NCBI RefSeq assembly: GCF_050433565.1
Contig: NZ_JBNPWZ010000013.1
Span: 1 to 64,000, forward strand
Source: Ornithinibacillus bavariensis
Lineage (GTDB): Bacteria > Bacillota > Bacilli > Bacillales > Amphibacillaceae
Direction of reading: 5' to 3'
Length of the DNA stretch: 64,000 bases
Shown: piece by piece, positions 44,500-54,417 of the stretch
How the letters are laid out: every line of letters begins with the position of its first letter
How positions within the stretch are numbered: the first letter of the stretch is position 1
The notes under the pieces: generated by a model
What the model saw: only the letters and a program-made list of their open reading frames with translations
The model's database searches: none
Told to the model about the DNA's origin: nothing
Made by a program: the position numbers and the translations under genes

Positions 44500-44718
44500 A
44501 TGATAAAACTCAAGCGACTTAATGGTGATGAATTTACCTTAAATGCTTTTATGATAGAACAAATTCAATCCTATCCAGATACTACTATTACGTTACTTAA
44601 TGGCAAAAAAATAGTTGTTAAGGAATCTGAAAAAGAGGTTACTGAACGGATAACATCTTATTATAGGCGGATAGGAATTGTATATTCACTAAGCGAGGTG
44701 GAAAGATCAAGTGAGTAA
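44500..44718 (+). CDS. swrD: FlbD/SwrD family motility protein
   Basis: A 72-aa protein with the FlbD family pattern IKLKRLNGDEFTLNAFMIEQIQ, PDTTITLLNGKKIVVKES and YRRIG. SwrD of B. subtilis sits at this place and increases flagellar torque. The start lacks a direct SD; see the hairpin immediately upstream. Overlaps fliL by 8 nt. Confidence 0.9.
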   Translation: MIKLKRLNGDEFTLNAFMIEQIQSYPDTTITLLNGKKIVVKESEKEVTERITSYYRRIGIVYSLSEVERSSE

Positions 44719-45130
44719 ATTAGTAAAAACTATGCTTTTATCACTAGTTATCATTATATTAGTAGGTGTAGTTGCAGCAGTGATAGTTTTAAACGTATTG
44801 GAAAAGCGAGATAAGGGCAATGAACAGACCATTGACGAAATTGTCGAGTATTCCTATCAAACACCTGAAATTACAACCGACCTTAGTGATGGAAGTTTTG
44901 TTCGAGTGCAATTTCAAATTGTAACTGATGGTAAGAAGGCTAGAAAAGAGATTGAAAAACGTGATTTTCAAGTTAAAAACATTTTAATTAAAGAATTGGC
45001 AAAAATGGATGAGGAATCCTTTAAATCCGGATTAAGCGATGTAGAGGATATTCTCCAAGTCGAACTAAATAAAGTAATGAAAAAAGGTAAAGTAGTAGAC
45101 GTTTATACAATAAGTAAAATTTTACAGTAA
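44711..45130 (+). CDS. fliL: Flagellar basal-body-associated protein FliL
   Basis: A 139-aa single-pass membrane protein. N-terminal membrane segment (about 4-27), extracytoplasmic stomatin-like domain forming a ring around stator units. GTG start 44711 after GAGGTGGAAAG inside flbD. Confidence 0.93.
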   Translation: MSKLVKTMLLSLVIIILVGVVAAVIVLNVLEKRDKGNEQTIDEIVEYSYQTPEITTDLSDGSFVRVQFQIVTDGKKARKEIEKRDFQVKNILIKELAKMDEESFKSGLSDVEDILQVELNKVMKKGKVVDVYTISKILQ

Positions 45131-45162
45131 TTAATATTACTCCGATATGGAGGTGAGTATCT

Positions 45163-46161
45163 TTGGCAGATGAAGTTCTTTCGCAACATGAAATCGATGC
45201 CCTTTTATCCGCATTAACAACTGGAGATATGGATGCAGAAGAGCTTAAAAAAGAAGAAAACGAAAAAAGAGTTCGGGTTTATGATTTTAAACGGGCTCTC
45301 AGATTTTCAAAAGACCAAATCCGAAGTATCGGGAGAATTCATGAGAATTATGCGAGGTTATTAACAACGTTATTTTCTTCACAGCTAAGAACCTATGTCA
45401 ATATTACGGTTGCTTCTGTCGACCAAATTCCCTATGAAGAATTTATTCGATCTATACCGAAAGTAACCGTCTTAAATCTCTATAATGTTTCCCCGCTTGA
45501 TGGACGAATTATTATGGAAGTAAATCCGAATATTGCTTATGGAATGCTTGATAGACTACTAGGTGGTAGAGGAGATTCTATTAATAAGATTGAGAACTTA
45601 ACTGAAATAGAGACCATACTTATCACACAGTTATTTGATAAAGCGACCCATAGTTTAAAGGAAGCTTGGTCTTCTTTAATTGATATAGATCCAGTTTTAG
45701 AGGATTTAGAAATAAATCCACAGTTTTTACAGTTAGTTTCACCAAATGAGACGGTTGTAGTCGTCTCACTCAATACAGCAATTGGAGAAGTTAGCGGTAT
45801 GATAAATATTTGCATTCCTCACATTGTATTAGAGCCTATTATATCTCGACTCTCTGTACAATATTGGATGCAAAATGCTACTAAGAAACGAGATCCAGAG
45901 GCTGTTGATAAGCTTGCTAGAAACATAGAAAAAGTCTTTATCGATGCAAAAGCAATTCTTGGTGAAACAAGAATTAACATGAATGAATTACTAATGCTAT
46001 CAACTGGTGATTTGATTACCTTAAATCAATCCGTTGATCAGCCATTGATGTTAAAAATTAATGATGAACCTAAATTCCACGTTCAGCCTGGAAAATATAA
46101 AAATAAATTATCTGTACAGGTGTTGGAAGAAATAAGGGAGGAGCCTGAAAATGATGAGTGA
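45163..46161 (+). CDS. fliM: Flagellar motor switch protein FliM
   Basis: A 332-aa C-ring protein that binds CheY-P. The N-terminal CheY-binding peptide EVLSQHEIDALLSAL, a CheC-like middle domain (GGRGDSINKIENLTEIE) and a C-terminal SpoA domain (GETRINMNELLMLSTGDLI) are present. TTG start 45163 after GGAGGTGAG. It overlaps fliY. Confidence 0.97.
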   Translation: MADEVLSQHEIDALLSALTTGDMDAEELKKEENEKRVRVYDFKRALRFSKDQIRSIGRIHENYARLLTTLFSSQLRTYVNITVASVDQIPYEEFIRSIPKVTVLNLYNVSPLDGRIIMEVNPNIAYGMLDRLLGGRGDSINKIENLTEIETILITQLFDKATHSLKEAWSSLIDIDPVLEDLEINPQFLQLVSPNETVVVVSLNTAIGEVSGMINICIPHIVLEPIISRLSVQYWMQNATKKRDPEAVDKLARNIEKVFIDAKAILGETRINMNELLMLSTGDLITLNQSVDQPLMLKINDEPKFHVQPGKYKNKLSVQVLEEIREEPENDE

Positions 46162-47344
46162 CGGAATGCTTTCCCAGGATGAAATCGATGCTCTTTTAAA
46201 CGTAGGGGCTGAAGATGAGCCTGAAAGTATAATCAACAACATGTTAAACAGTAGTGAATATCTTTCAACTATTGAAATAGATGCACTAGGTGAGATTGGA
46301 AACATTTCATTTGGAAGCTCTGCTACCACGCTTTCGACACTATTAAATCAAAAAGTAGAAATCACAACACCTAAGGTATCTATTATACATCGGAATCAAA
46401 TTGAAGAGGACTTTCAGTTTGAACATGTAAGTGTCCAAGTGAATTATGTGGAAGGTTTCTCAGGGAAGAATGTTCTCGTAATTAAAGCCTCAGATGCAGC
46501 AGTCATTTCAGACATTATGCTTGGTGGGACTGGTGAGGGACCTTTTGGAGAGCTAAATGAAATTCATTTAAGCGCTGTTCAAGAGGCAATGAATCAGATG
46601 ATGGGGGCGGCAGCTACTAGTATGTCAACGGTGTTTGATAAACGGGTTGATATATCTCCACCTTCCATTACAGAATCAAACTTTACAGTTGAAGCTGATA
46701 ACATGCAAGAAGATGTATTTGTAAAAGTTTCCTTCCAACTAAAGGTGGGACATTTAATCGATTCTAATATTATGCAGTTAATGCCGGTTCATTTTGCCAA
46801 ACAATTAGTGGAGGATTTAATGAATCAAGACCAGGAATCACATTCTGAAGCAGCTGTATCCTTAGAGGCAAGCGATCATTCGACATTAGTCCAAGAAGAA
46901 ACAAATTCATTTGCGACCACGACAATGAATAATCAAATGAATGGAAATGGTAATGTAGGTATGCAACCAATGATGCAAAAAACTAGTCCACAATTTATTG
47001 GAAATAATGTAATTCAAACTAATGCTAATATACAGCAAGCAGAGTTTTCTTCCTTTGAACAACAAGAGACTGTAGTTAGTCAACCAAGGAATTTAGATAT
47101 GCTTCTAGATATTCCACTTAAGGTTACGGTCGAGTTAGGAAGAACAAGGCGTACTGTTAAAGACATTTTAGATTTAACTGCTGGTTCTATTATTGAATTA
47201 GATAAACTTGCAGGTGAACCTGTTGATATTTTTGTTAATGAGAAATTAATTGCTCAAGGGGAAGTAGTAGTCATTGATGAGAACTTTGGTGTACGTGTGA
47301 CAGATATTATTAGTCAGACGGATCGTTTAATGAAGCTGAAATAA
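46151..47344 (+). CDS. fliY: Flagellar motor switch phosphatase FliY
   Basis: A 397-aa FliN-type switch protein with CheY-P phosphatase activity. N-terminal CheY-binding LSQDEIDALLNV, a CheC-like region with two E-x2-N phosphatase motifs (LGEIGNISFG and VQEAMNQMMG), a Gln/Asn-rich linker (about 230-300), and the FliN/SpoA domain (LDIPLKVTVELGRTRRTVKD). ATG 46151 after GGGAGGAG; ATG 46154 is also possible. Confidence 0.95.
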   Translation: MMSDGMLSQDEIDALLNVGAEDEPESIINNMLNSSEYLSTIEIDALGEIGNISFGSSATTLSTLLNQKVEITTPKVSIIHRNQIEEDFQFEHVSVQVNYVEGFSGKNVLVIKASDAAVISDIMLGGTGEGPFGELNEIHLSAVQEAMNQMMGAAATSMSTVFDKRVDISPPSITESNFTVEADNMQEDVFVKVSFQLKVGHLIDSNIMQLMPVHFAKQLVEDLMNQDQESHSEAAVSLEASDHSTLVQEETNSFATTTMNNQMNGNGNVGMQPMMQKTSPQFIGNNVIQTNANIQQAEFSSFEQQETVVSQPRNLDMLLDIPLKVTVELGRTRRTVKDILDLTAGSIIELDKLAGEPVDIFVNEKLIAQGEVVVIDENFGVRVTDIISQTDRLMKLK

Positions 47345-47365
47345 TCATACTAGGAGGAAAATTAC

Positions 47366-47728
47366 ATGGGTAAACGCATCTTAATCGTAGATGATGCAGC
47401 TTTTATGCGTATGATGATAAAGGACATTTTAACAAAAAATGGTTTTGAGGTAGTTGGAGAAGCACAGGATGGTGCACAAGCAGTTGAATTATACAAGGAA
47501 CTAAACCCTGACCTGGTAACAATGGATATTACCATGCCAGAAATGGATGGAATTTCTGCTCTGAAGAAAATTAGAGAAGCAAATCCAAACGCCAAGGTTA
47601 TTATGTGTTCTGCAATGGGTCAGCAAGCAATGGTAATTGATGCTATTCAAGCAGGTGCAAAAGATTTTATCGTAAAACCTTTCCAGGCTGACCGTGTTAT
47701 TGAAGCAATCCAAAAAGCATTGGATTAA
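47366..47728 (+). CDS. cheY: Chemotaxis response regulator CheY
   Basis: A 120-aa receiver domain. Acidic pocket Asp9/Asp10, phosphoacceptor Asp54 in VTMDITMPEMDG, conserved Lys in DFIVKPF. In Bacillus CheY-P binding to FliM promotes counter-clockwise running. TAGGAGG precedes the ATG. Confidence 0.97.
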   Translation: MGKRILIVDDAAFMRMMIKDILTKNGFEVVGEAQDGAQAVELYKELNPDLVTMDITMPEMDGISALKKIREANPNAKVIMCSAMGQQAMVIDAIQAGAKDFIVKPFQADRVIEAIQKALD

Positions 47729-47745
47729 GAAACGAGTGGGTTACA

Positions 47746-48411
47746 TTGATTAAAAAAGTTTGGGTGGGGATACTTACAGGATTTCTATTAATTCTCTTAA
47801 GTGCCCCTATAGAGATCTTTGCTGATAGTAATATGGTCATTGATATGTTTGGCGAGGATGACAACTCTGTTGACAAACAAAATGAAGGAAAAACTACTGA
47901 AACGAAAAACGCTCAACAAAATGACTCAGAGGATACTGGGACTGGGGAACTAGTATTTAATTTAGTAAAAATGGTTTTTGCTCTATTCCTAATTCTTGTT
48001 TTAATATACATACTGCTCAAGTTTTTAAATAAACGGAATAAGCTTCTTAATCAAGTGAAGGCTCTAGAGAATTTGGGTGGAATCTCTGTAGGACCTAGCA
48101 AATCGATTCAAATAGTTAGAGTAGGAAGTAAGCTATTTCTTGTCGGCGTAGGGGAAGATGTTCAATTACTTGAAGAGATTGAAGATGAACAATTAAAGGC
48201 TGAGATATTGAACAGTTATGAGCAACAAAGTTCGATGAAGCCGGGGAATATAATTACCTCATTCCAACAAAAGTTGACAAAGCAAGAAAGGCCATCAAAG
48301 GAATCATCCGGGGACTTTCAGCAACTGTTCTCTAGTGAATTAGAGAAATTAAAGCTTAATCGTAAAAAGCTAATGAATAAACATGCCGAGAAGGAAGATT
48401 ACCATGAATGA
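47746..48411 (+). CDS. fliO: Flagellar biosynthesis protein FliO (FliZ of B. subtilis)
   Basis: A 221-aa membrane protein assisting FliP ring assembly. A cleavable-looking signal peptide (MIKKVWVGILTGFLLILLSA), an acidic extracytoplasmic stretch (about 30-65), a membrane segment (LVKMVFALFLILVLIYILLK) and a cytoplasmic domain with the GGISVGPSKSIQIVRVGSK pattern. TTG start 47746 follows GAGTGGG. Confidence 0.9.
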   Translation: MIKKVWVGILTGFLLILLSAPIEIFADSNMVIDMFGEDDNSVDKQNEGKTTETKNAQQNDSEDTGTGELVFNLVKMVFALFLILVLIYILLKFLNKRNKLLNQVKALENLGGISVGPSKSIQIVRVGSKLFLVGVGEDVQLLEEIEDEQLKAEILNSYEQQSSMKPGNIITSFQQKLTKQERPSKESSGDFQQLFSSELEKLKLNRKKLMNKHAEKEDYHE

Positions 48412-49069
48412 ATTTATAGATATGTTTTCTAGTTCTGATCCGACTAACGTCTCGACATCTATAAAGCTACTATTATTACTTACAGTCTTTTCATTAGCTC
48501 CAGGTATTTTAATATTGATGACTAGCTTTACACGAATCATTATTGTATTGTCATTCGTTCGTACTTCACTTGCTACACAACAAATGCCACCAAATCAAGT
48601 GTTAATTGGGCTTGCTTTATTTCTGACATTTTTTATTATGGCTCCTACTTTTAGTGAGGTTTATGAGCAGGGCCTACAGCCGCTATTTAATGAAGAAATA
48701 ACACTCGATGAAGCATATGACCGTGCAAGTGAGCCAATTAAAAATTTTATGGCAAAGCATACAAGACAAAAGGATCTGGAATTATTCCTAAGCTATGCAC
48801 AAATTGAGAAACCAGAAAGCATACAAGATGTACCAATTACTGCATTAGTTCCAGCATTTGCAATAAGTGAACTAAAGACAGCATTTCAAATGGGATTTAT
48901 GATATTTATACCATTTTTAATTATTGATATGGCTGTAGCTAGTATTCTGATGTCCATGGGTATGATGATGTTGCCACCTGTAATGATTTCACTACCGTTT
49001 AAAATTTTATTATTCGTCATGGTAGATGGCTGGTACTTAATTACCAATTCCTTGTTGTCAGGATTTTAG
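48404..49069 (+). CDS. fliP: Flagellar export gate protein FliP
   Basis: A 221-aa core subunit of the FliPQR export channel with about four membrane segments. Family signatures: FSLAPGILILMTSFTRIIIV and FQMGFMIFIPFLIIDMAVAS. No Sec signal extension as in enterics. ATG 48404 follows AAGGAAG inside the end of fliO, giving the B. subtilis length. Confidence 0.96.
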   Translation: MNEFIDMFSSSDPTNVSTSIKLLLLLTVFSLAPGILILMTSFTRIIIVLSFVRTSLATQQMPPNQVLIGLALFLTFFIMAPTFSEVYEQGLQPLFNEEITLDEAYDRASEPIKNFMAKHTRQKDLELFLSYAQIEKPESIQDVPITALVPAFAISELKTAFQMGFMIFIPFLIIDMAVASILMSMGMMMLPPVMISLPFKILLFVMVDGWYLITNSLLSGF

Positions 49070-49105
49070 TGATTAGACAGTAATATTAAGGAAGGGGTAT
49101 TTGTA

Positions 49106-49375
49106 ATGAGCAGTGAATTTGTATTAAACATTGCAGAAAAAGGTATTTATACGGTTTTATTAGTGACTGGACCACTGCTTATATTAGCGCTAGCAGTTGG
49201 TTTACTTGTTTCAATTTTTCAAGCAACTACACAGATTCAGGAACAAACCCTTGCTTTTATACCTAAAATCGTTGCTGTTTTAGTGGGACTAGTAGTTTTC
49301 GGACCATGGATGCTTACGAATATGGTTGAATTTACATTAGATATATTTCAAAATTTAAATCGATTTGTAGGGTAA
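49106..49375 (+). CDS. fliQ: Flagellar export gate protein FliQ
   Basis: An 89-aa two-helix membrane protein of the export channel, with VSIFQATTQIQEQTLAFIPK, the family signature. GGAAGGGG precedes the ATG. Confidence 0.96.
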   Translation: MSSEFVLNIAEKGIYTVLLVTGPLLILALAVGLLVSIFQATTQIQEQTLAFIPKIVAVLVGLVVFGPWMLTNMVEFTLDIFQNLNRFVG

Positions 49376-49378
49376 GCC

Positions 49379-50158
49379 ATGATTGAATTAATTAGTATCA
49401 ACAATTTCCCAATCTTTCTATTAATATTAGTTCGTGTTTTAGGATTTTTTGTTACGATGCCTTTATTCTCTTATCGCTCAATCCCACTACCATTTCGAAT
49501 AGGGATTAGTTTCTTTTTAGCTTTTATTATGTTTTATACAGTTGATGCTACTGGGATAAGCATCAATGAAATGTATTTCTTTTTACTTTTGAAAGAAATA
49601 TTAGTTGGAGTTTTAATAGGACTTATTGGCTATATCATTCTATCAGCAGTTCAAGTAGCTGGTGGGTTCATCGATTTTCAAATGGGCTTTGCAATTGCCA
49701 ACGTAATGGACCCTCAAACTGGGGCACAGAGTCCTATTACGGGTCAATATTTCTATATTATCGCACTTTTATTTTTATTATCGGTCGATGGCCACCATTT
49801 GTTAATAGATGGAATAGTAAATAGCTATCAATATATTCCAATCGATTCCTACATCCCGTTTCATGATGGAAATTTGGTTGAATTTGTTATACAGGCATTT
49901 AATAAGATGTTTCTAATCGCTTTCCAAATATCAATCCCGATAGTTGGATGCTTGTTTTTAGTGGATATTGCGCTCGGTATCGTTTCTAGGACTGTACCGC
50001 AATTAAATGTATTTGTTGTAGGACTACCACTCAAAATTCTTGTTAGCTTTATTGCTTTACTTGTTTTTATAAGTCTTTATGTAGTCCTAGTGAAAAATCT
50101 CTTTCATATTATGTTTGATACAATTCGTGGGTTAATGCAATTATTTGGAGGTGCTTAA
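49379..50158 (+). CDS. fliR: Flagellar export gate protein FliR
   Basis: A 259-aa polytopic membrane protein completing the FliP5Q4R1 channel. GGFIDFQMGFAIANVMDPQTG and the VFVVGLPLKILVSF segment are typical. It starts 3 nt after fliQ stops and flhB follows by 2 nt. Confidence 0.96.
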   Translation: MIELISINNFPIFLLILVRVLGFFVTMPLFSYRSIPLPFRIGISFFLAFIMFYTVDATGISINEMYFFLLLKEILVGVLIGLIGYIILSAVQVAGGFIDFQMGFAIANVMDPQTGAQSPITGQYFYIIALLFLLSVDGHHLLIDGIVNSYQYIPIDSYIPFHDGNLVEFVIQAFNKMFLIAFQISIPIVGCLFLVDIALGIVSRTVPQLNVFVVGLPLKILVSFIALLVFISLYVVLVKNLFHIMFDTIRGLMQLFGGA

Positions 50159-50160
50159 CC

Positions 50161-51240
50161 TTGCTACTAAGACTGGATTTGCAATTTTTTGCAGGCGAAA
50201 AAACAGAAAAAGCAACTCCAAAGAGAAAACATGACGAACGAAAAAAGGGAAGAGTGGCGAAGAGCCAAGACGTAAATACAGCATTATTATTACTTTTTTC
50301 ATTAATTGTTATGGCGATATTTGGAAGCTTTATGAAGGATAATATGCTTGCTTTGTATCAACATTCTTTTACAGAGTATATCCATTGGGAATTAAATGAG
50401 AAGACGCTTTTTCAAATTTTTACAGAAGTGGCCATTGAATTATTAAAGATTGTCGGTCCAGTTTTTTTAATTGCAATTATCGCTGGATTTGCCTCGAATT
50501 TAATGCAGATAGGATTTTTATTCACAACTGAACCATTAAAGTTTGATTTGAAGAAAATTGATCCAATCCAAGGAGCAAAACGAATCTTTTCTTTACGTGC
50601 AATCGTTGAACTGCTTAAATCTATTTTCAAGATAGCAGTTATCGGTACGATTACCTTTTCAATAATTTGGATGTATAAAGATGACATGCTTATGGTAGCT
50701 TTTAAAAATGCCGAAAGTGCGTTACAATTCTTTGGTCAAGTAACTCTTGTCATGGGAATTAGTGCCATCATTGCCTTGATGGTATTAGCAGTTTTCGATT
50801 ATGCATACCAACGCTACGATTTTGAAAAGAATATTCGCATGTCAAAGCAGGATATAAAAGATGAATATAAAAATATTGAAGGTGACCCACTCATTAAATC
50901 GAAAATTAAAGAAAAACAGCGTCAAATTGCGATGCGTCGAATGATGAGTGAAATTCCGAATGCTGACGTTGTAATTACCAACCCTACGCATTTTGCTGTT
51001 GCTATTAAATATGATGAAACAGAAGCAAGTGCACCCTATGTCATAGGGAAGGGTGTTGATCATATAGCTTTTAAAATTAGGGAAATAGCAAAAGCGAATA
51101 ATGTAATGACTGTGGAAAACAGGCCTCTTGCTAGATCGCTTTATGCATCGGTAGAAATAGGTGAAGTAATTCCAGAAGAATTCTATCAAGCAGTAGCTGA
51201 AATACTAGCTTATGTGTATAGAATGGAGAAAAAAGTTTAA
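50161..51240 (+). CDS. flhB: Flagellar export switch protein FlhB
   Basis: A 359-aa export gate protein. N-terminal EKTEKATPKRKHDERKKG, four membrane segments (about 30-210), and cytoplasmic domain with autocleavage site NPTH (274-277) that switches export from hook to filament substrates. The C-terminal part is clearly homologous to YlqH at 23751. TTG start 50161 after GGAGGTG. Confidence 0.97.
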   Translation: MLLRLDLQFFAGEKTEKATPKRKHDERKKGRVAKSQDVNTALLLLFSLIVMAIFGSFMKDNMLALYQHSFTEYIHWELNEKTLFQIFTEVAIELLKIVGPVFLIAIIAGFASNLMQIGFLFTTEPLKFDLKKIDPIQGAKRIFSLRAIVELLKSIFKIAVIGTITFSIIWMYKDDMLMVAFKNAESALQFFGQVTLVMGISAIIALMVLAVFDYAYQRYDFEKNIRMSKQDIKDEYKNIEGDPLIKSKIKEKQRQIAMRRMMSEIPNADVVITNPTHFAVAIKYDETEASAPYVIGKGVDHIAFKIREIAKANNVMTVENRPLARSLYASVEIGEVIPEEFYQAVAEILAYVYRMEKKV

Positions 51241-51259
51241 CCATTAAGGAGAGACATCC

Positions 51260-53296
51260 ATGAAAGCCCGTGACTTATCTGTTTTAATAGGTGTCATATT
51301 AGTAATTGTCATGTTAGTCATCCCGCTACCTGGATGGCTACTTAGTGTACTTATTTTAATAAATATCATTCTAGCGTTAATTGTTTTACTAGTTTCCATG
51401 AATACTCTGGAACCGTTACAGTTTTCTGTTTTTCCAACGCTATTATTACTATTAACCTTGTTTAGGCTTGCATTGAACGTTTCTACCACACGTTCAATTT
51501 TAAGTAATGCAGAAGCTGGTGGAGTAGTAGATACCTTTGGTTCGTTTGTAATTGGTAATAATCCTTTAGTTGGTTTTGTTGTTTTCATTATTTTAGTTAT
51601 TATCAACTTTTTAGTAATTACCAAAGGTTCGGAACGTGTTTCTGAAGTTGCTGCAAGATTCTCATTAGATGCCATGCCTGGTAAGCAGATGAGTATTGAT
51701 GCAGACTTAAATGCAGGTTTAATATCTGAGCAAGAAGCTAGAGAAAGACGTAAAAAGGTAGAAAATGAAGCAGATTTTCACGGTTCAATGGATGGTGCTA
51801 GTAAGTTCGTAAAAGGTGATGCAATAGCTGGAATTATCATTGTTCTAGTTAATATCGTTTTCGGATTAATTATTGGAATGACGCAAATGGGCTTCTCCTT
51901 TCCAGAAGCAATCGATACGTATATGCGATTAACGGTTGGTGATGGACTAGTTAGTCAAATTCCTGCCTTATTAATTTCTACCGCGACAGGTATTGTTGTA
52001 ACAAGAAGTTCTGCTACAGGAGATAATCTTGGTACCGATGTGAGTGCACAATTATTGCAATATCCAAGATTACTATTTATAGCCGCTGGAACAATATTTT
52101 TGCTTGGTTTAACACCTATTAACTTCTTTTTAACGACGACAATTTCTGGTCTGCTAGCAATTGGAGCTTTCTATATGCTACAGAAGAAGAAGGAGCCACT
52201 TGTTAAGGATGAAGAAGCAGAAGACCAAGAAGAAACCACCGCACTTAAAACACAAGAAAATGTTATCAATTTATTAAGTATGGACCCAATTGAATTTGAG
52301 TTTGGCTATGCTCTCATACCGTTAGTAGATGCTAAACAGGGTGGAGATTTATTAGACCGGGTTATTATGATTAGGCGACAATTAGCCATTGAACTTGGAA
52401 TTGTAATTCCTGTAGTAAGAATACGTGATAACATACAACTAAATCCAAATGAATACCGCTTAAAAGTTAAAGGGAATGAAGTTGCTAAGGGAGAGCTACT
52501 GCTTGATCATTATTTGGCAATGACTCCAGACATGGATAATGATTTAATTGAAGGTATAGAAACAGTGGAACCAGCATTTGGTCTCCCTGCTAAATGGATT
52601 AGTGAGGAGTTTAAAGATGAGGCGGAGCTATCCGGATATACTGTTGTAGACCCACCATCGGTTGTTTCAACTCACATCACAGAAGTAATTAAACGACATG
52701 CTCATATATTACTCGGTAGACAGGAAACGAAAGAACTGGTTGACCACTTAAAAGAAAATTATCCAATATTAGTAGAAGAGGTAACACCAGATCCGTTATC
52801 TATAGGCGATATTCAAAAAGTACTTGCAAAATTACTCAGGGAAAATGTTTCCATACGAAATCTGCCTATTATTTTTGAAACATTAGCTGATTTTGGGAAG
52901 TTAACCAATGATCCTGAGCTTTTAGGAGAATATGTAAGACAAGCGTTATCCATTCAGTTAACAAAACAGTATACGAGTCAGGATAATTCTTTACGTGTCG
53001 TTACAGTATCAGGTAAGGTAGAAAAAATAATTGCAGAGAGTATTCAAACTACTGAGCATGGGAATTATTTAGCATTAGATCCAGATACCCAACAGAAGAT
53101 AATACAGGCAATAAATGAAGAGGTAGAAAAACTAACCCTTCAAGAAGAAAATGCAATTATATTATGTTCTCCTGCAATACGAATGTATTTGAAACAATTA
53201 CTAGATAGATTTTTACCTCAAGTTATTGTTTTATCCTATAACGAACTAGAACCGTCAGTACAAGTCCAAAGTGTTGGAGTGGTGAATGTAGCATGA
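51260..53296 (+). CDS. flhA: Flagellar export gate protein FlhA
   Basis: A 678-aa gate protein with about eight N-terminal membrane segments, the conserved FHIPEP-region equivalent (SLDAMPGKQMSIDADLNAG) and a cytoplasmic ring-forming domain (about 330-678) that docks export chaperones. AAGGAGAG precedes the ATG; flhF overlaps its stop by 4 nt. Confidence 0.97.
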   Translation: MKARDLSVLIGVILVIVMLVIPLPGWLLSVLILINIILALIVLLVSMNTLEPLQFSVFPTLLLLLTLFRLALNVSTTRSILSNAEAGGVVDTFGSFVIGNNPLVGFVVFIILVIINFLVITKGSERVSEVAARFSLDAMPGKQMSIDADLNAGLISEQEARERRKKVENEADFHGSMDGASKFVKGDAIAGIIIVLVNIVFGLIIGMTQMGFSFPEAIDTYMRLTVGDGLVSQIPALLISTATGIVVTRSSATGDNLGTDVSAQLLQYPRLLFIAAGTIFLLGLTPINFFLTTTISGLLAIGAFYMLQKKKEPLVKDEEAEDQEETTALKTQENVINLLSMDPIEFEFGYALIPLVDAKQGGDLLDRVIMIRRQLAIELGIVIPVVRIRDNIQLNPNEYRLKVKGNEVAKGELLLDHYLAMTPDMDNDLIEGIETVEPAFGLPAKWISEEFKDEAELSGYTVVDPPSVVSTHITEVIKRHAHILLGRQETKELVDHLKENYPILVEEVTPDPLSIGDIQKVLAKLLRENVSIRNLPIIFETLADFGKLTNDPELLGEYVRQALSIQLTKQYTSQDNSLRVVTVSGKVEKIIAESIQTTEHGNYLALDPDTQQKIIQAINEEVEKLTLQEENAIILCSPAIRMYLKQLLDRFLPQVIVLSYNELEPSVQVQSVGVVNVA

Positions 53297-54417
53297 AGGT
53301 AAAAAAATATATAGCACCAACAATGCCTGAAGCAATGAGCAAAATTCGTAAAGAACTCGGTTCCGATGCAGTTATCTTGAGCTCTAAGGAAATAGAAGAA
53401 GGTGGATTTCTAGGGTTCTTTAAGAAACGTAAAATAGAAGTAGTTGCCGCATTGGATAAGGCACCACTTCCATCAAAACAAATAAAAGCAACTGTAAATA
53501 AAAGTGAGCATAGGTCGAATTATAAGAAGCAACACCTATCAATAGATAATGACATGATGCAAGAGATTAAGAATATGCGACGTATTCTCGAACAACAGGC
53601 ACATGGTCAAAATAATAAGTTCGAGCTTGATTATCAAGTAGTCTACCAATATCTTCTTGACCAAGAGGTAGATGAGAGGGTAGCTACAAATATTGTAAAG
53701 AAAGTAAAGCAACACCTGACAGAAGTAGGGGCTACTCAGACCCCTGCTAAAATAGCACAGGAATTAAAACTAGAAATAGAAAGACAGTTACGTGGACTAT
53801 CATTCGATGGTATTCCTAGTAATGCTAAGGTTATCCATTTTCTTGGTCCAACAGGAGTTGGGAAAACTACTACAATAGCGAAAATAGCGGCGAACAGTAT
53901 GCTTAAAGACAAAAAGAGTGTAGCATTCATTACGATGGATACATACCGTATTGCAGCTATTGAACAGTTAAAGACATATGCCAAAATTTTAGAAGTACCG
54001 GTAGAGGTAGCATACTCCGCGGTGGATTACCATCATGCTATTACAAAGTTTCAGAACTACGATCTAATTTTAGTTGATACAGCAGGAAGAAATTATCGTG
54101 ATGACAAGTTTGTTAAAGAACTATCAGTAAATATAGACGGACACGATCATGCTATTAATTTTCTAGTTCTTTCTTTAACAGCTAAATCCAAAGATATGAA
54201 TGATATTTATCATAGCTTTAGACATATAAAGCTGAATGGATTAATTTTTACAAAAATTGATGAGACAAGACAATACGGGGGTTTACTGAACATACCGTTA
54301 GCACACCAAATTGGGATTGCCTATATCACAAATGGCCAGGAAGTTCCCGATAACATTTTAAAACCAACAGAAGAACTCATCAGTGAGTATATAGTAGGTG
54401 ATCTTATTGATTCATGA
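53293..54417 (+). CDS. flhF: SRP-type GTPase FlhF
   Basis: A 374-aa GTPase of the Ffh/FtsY class that positions flagella. N-terminal basic B domain (KKYIAPTMPEAMSKIRKELG), then NG domains with GPTGVGKT at 185-192 and DTAGR. Its GTPase is stimulated by FlhG, encoded next and overlapping. Confidence 0.96.
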   Translation: MKVKKYIAPTMPEAMSKIRKELGSDAVILSSKEIEEGGFLGFFKKRKIEVVAALDKAPLPSKQIKATVNKSEHRSNYKKQHLSIDNDMMQEIKNMRRILEQQAHGQNNKFELDYQVVYQYLLDQEVDERVATNIVKKVKQHLTEVGATQTPAKIAQELKLEIERQLRGLSFDGIPSNAKVIHFLGPTGVGKTTTIAKIAANSMLKDKKSVAFITMDTYRIAAIEQLKTYAKILEVPVEVAYSAVDYHHAITKFQNYDLILVDTAGRNYRDDKFVKELSVNIDGHDHAINFLVLSLTAKSKDMNDIYHSFRHIKLNGLIFTKIDETRQYGGLLNIPLAHQIGIAYITNGQEVPDNILKPTEELISEYIVGDLIDS

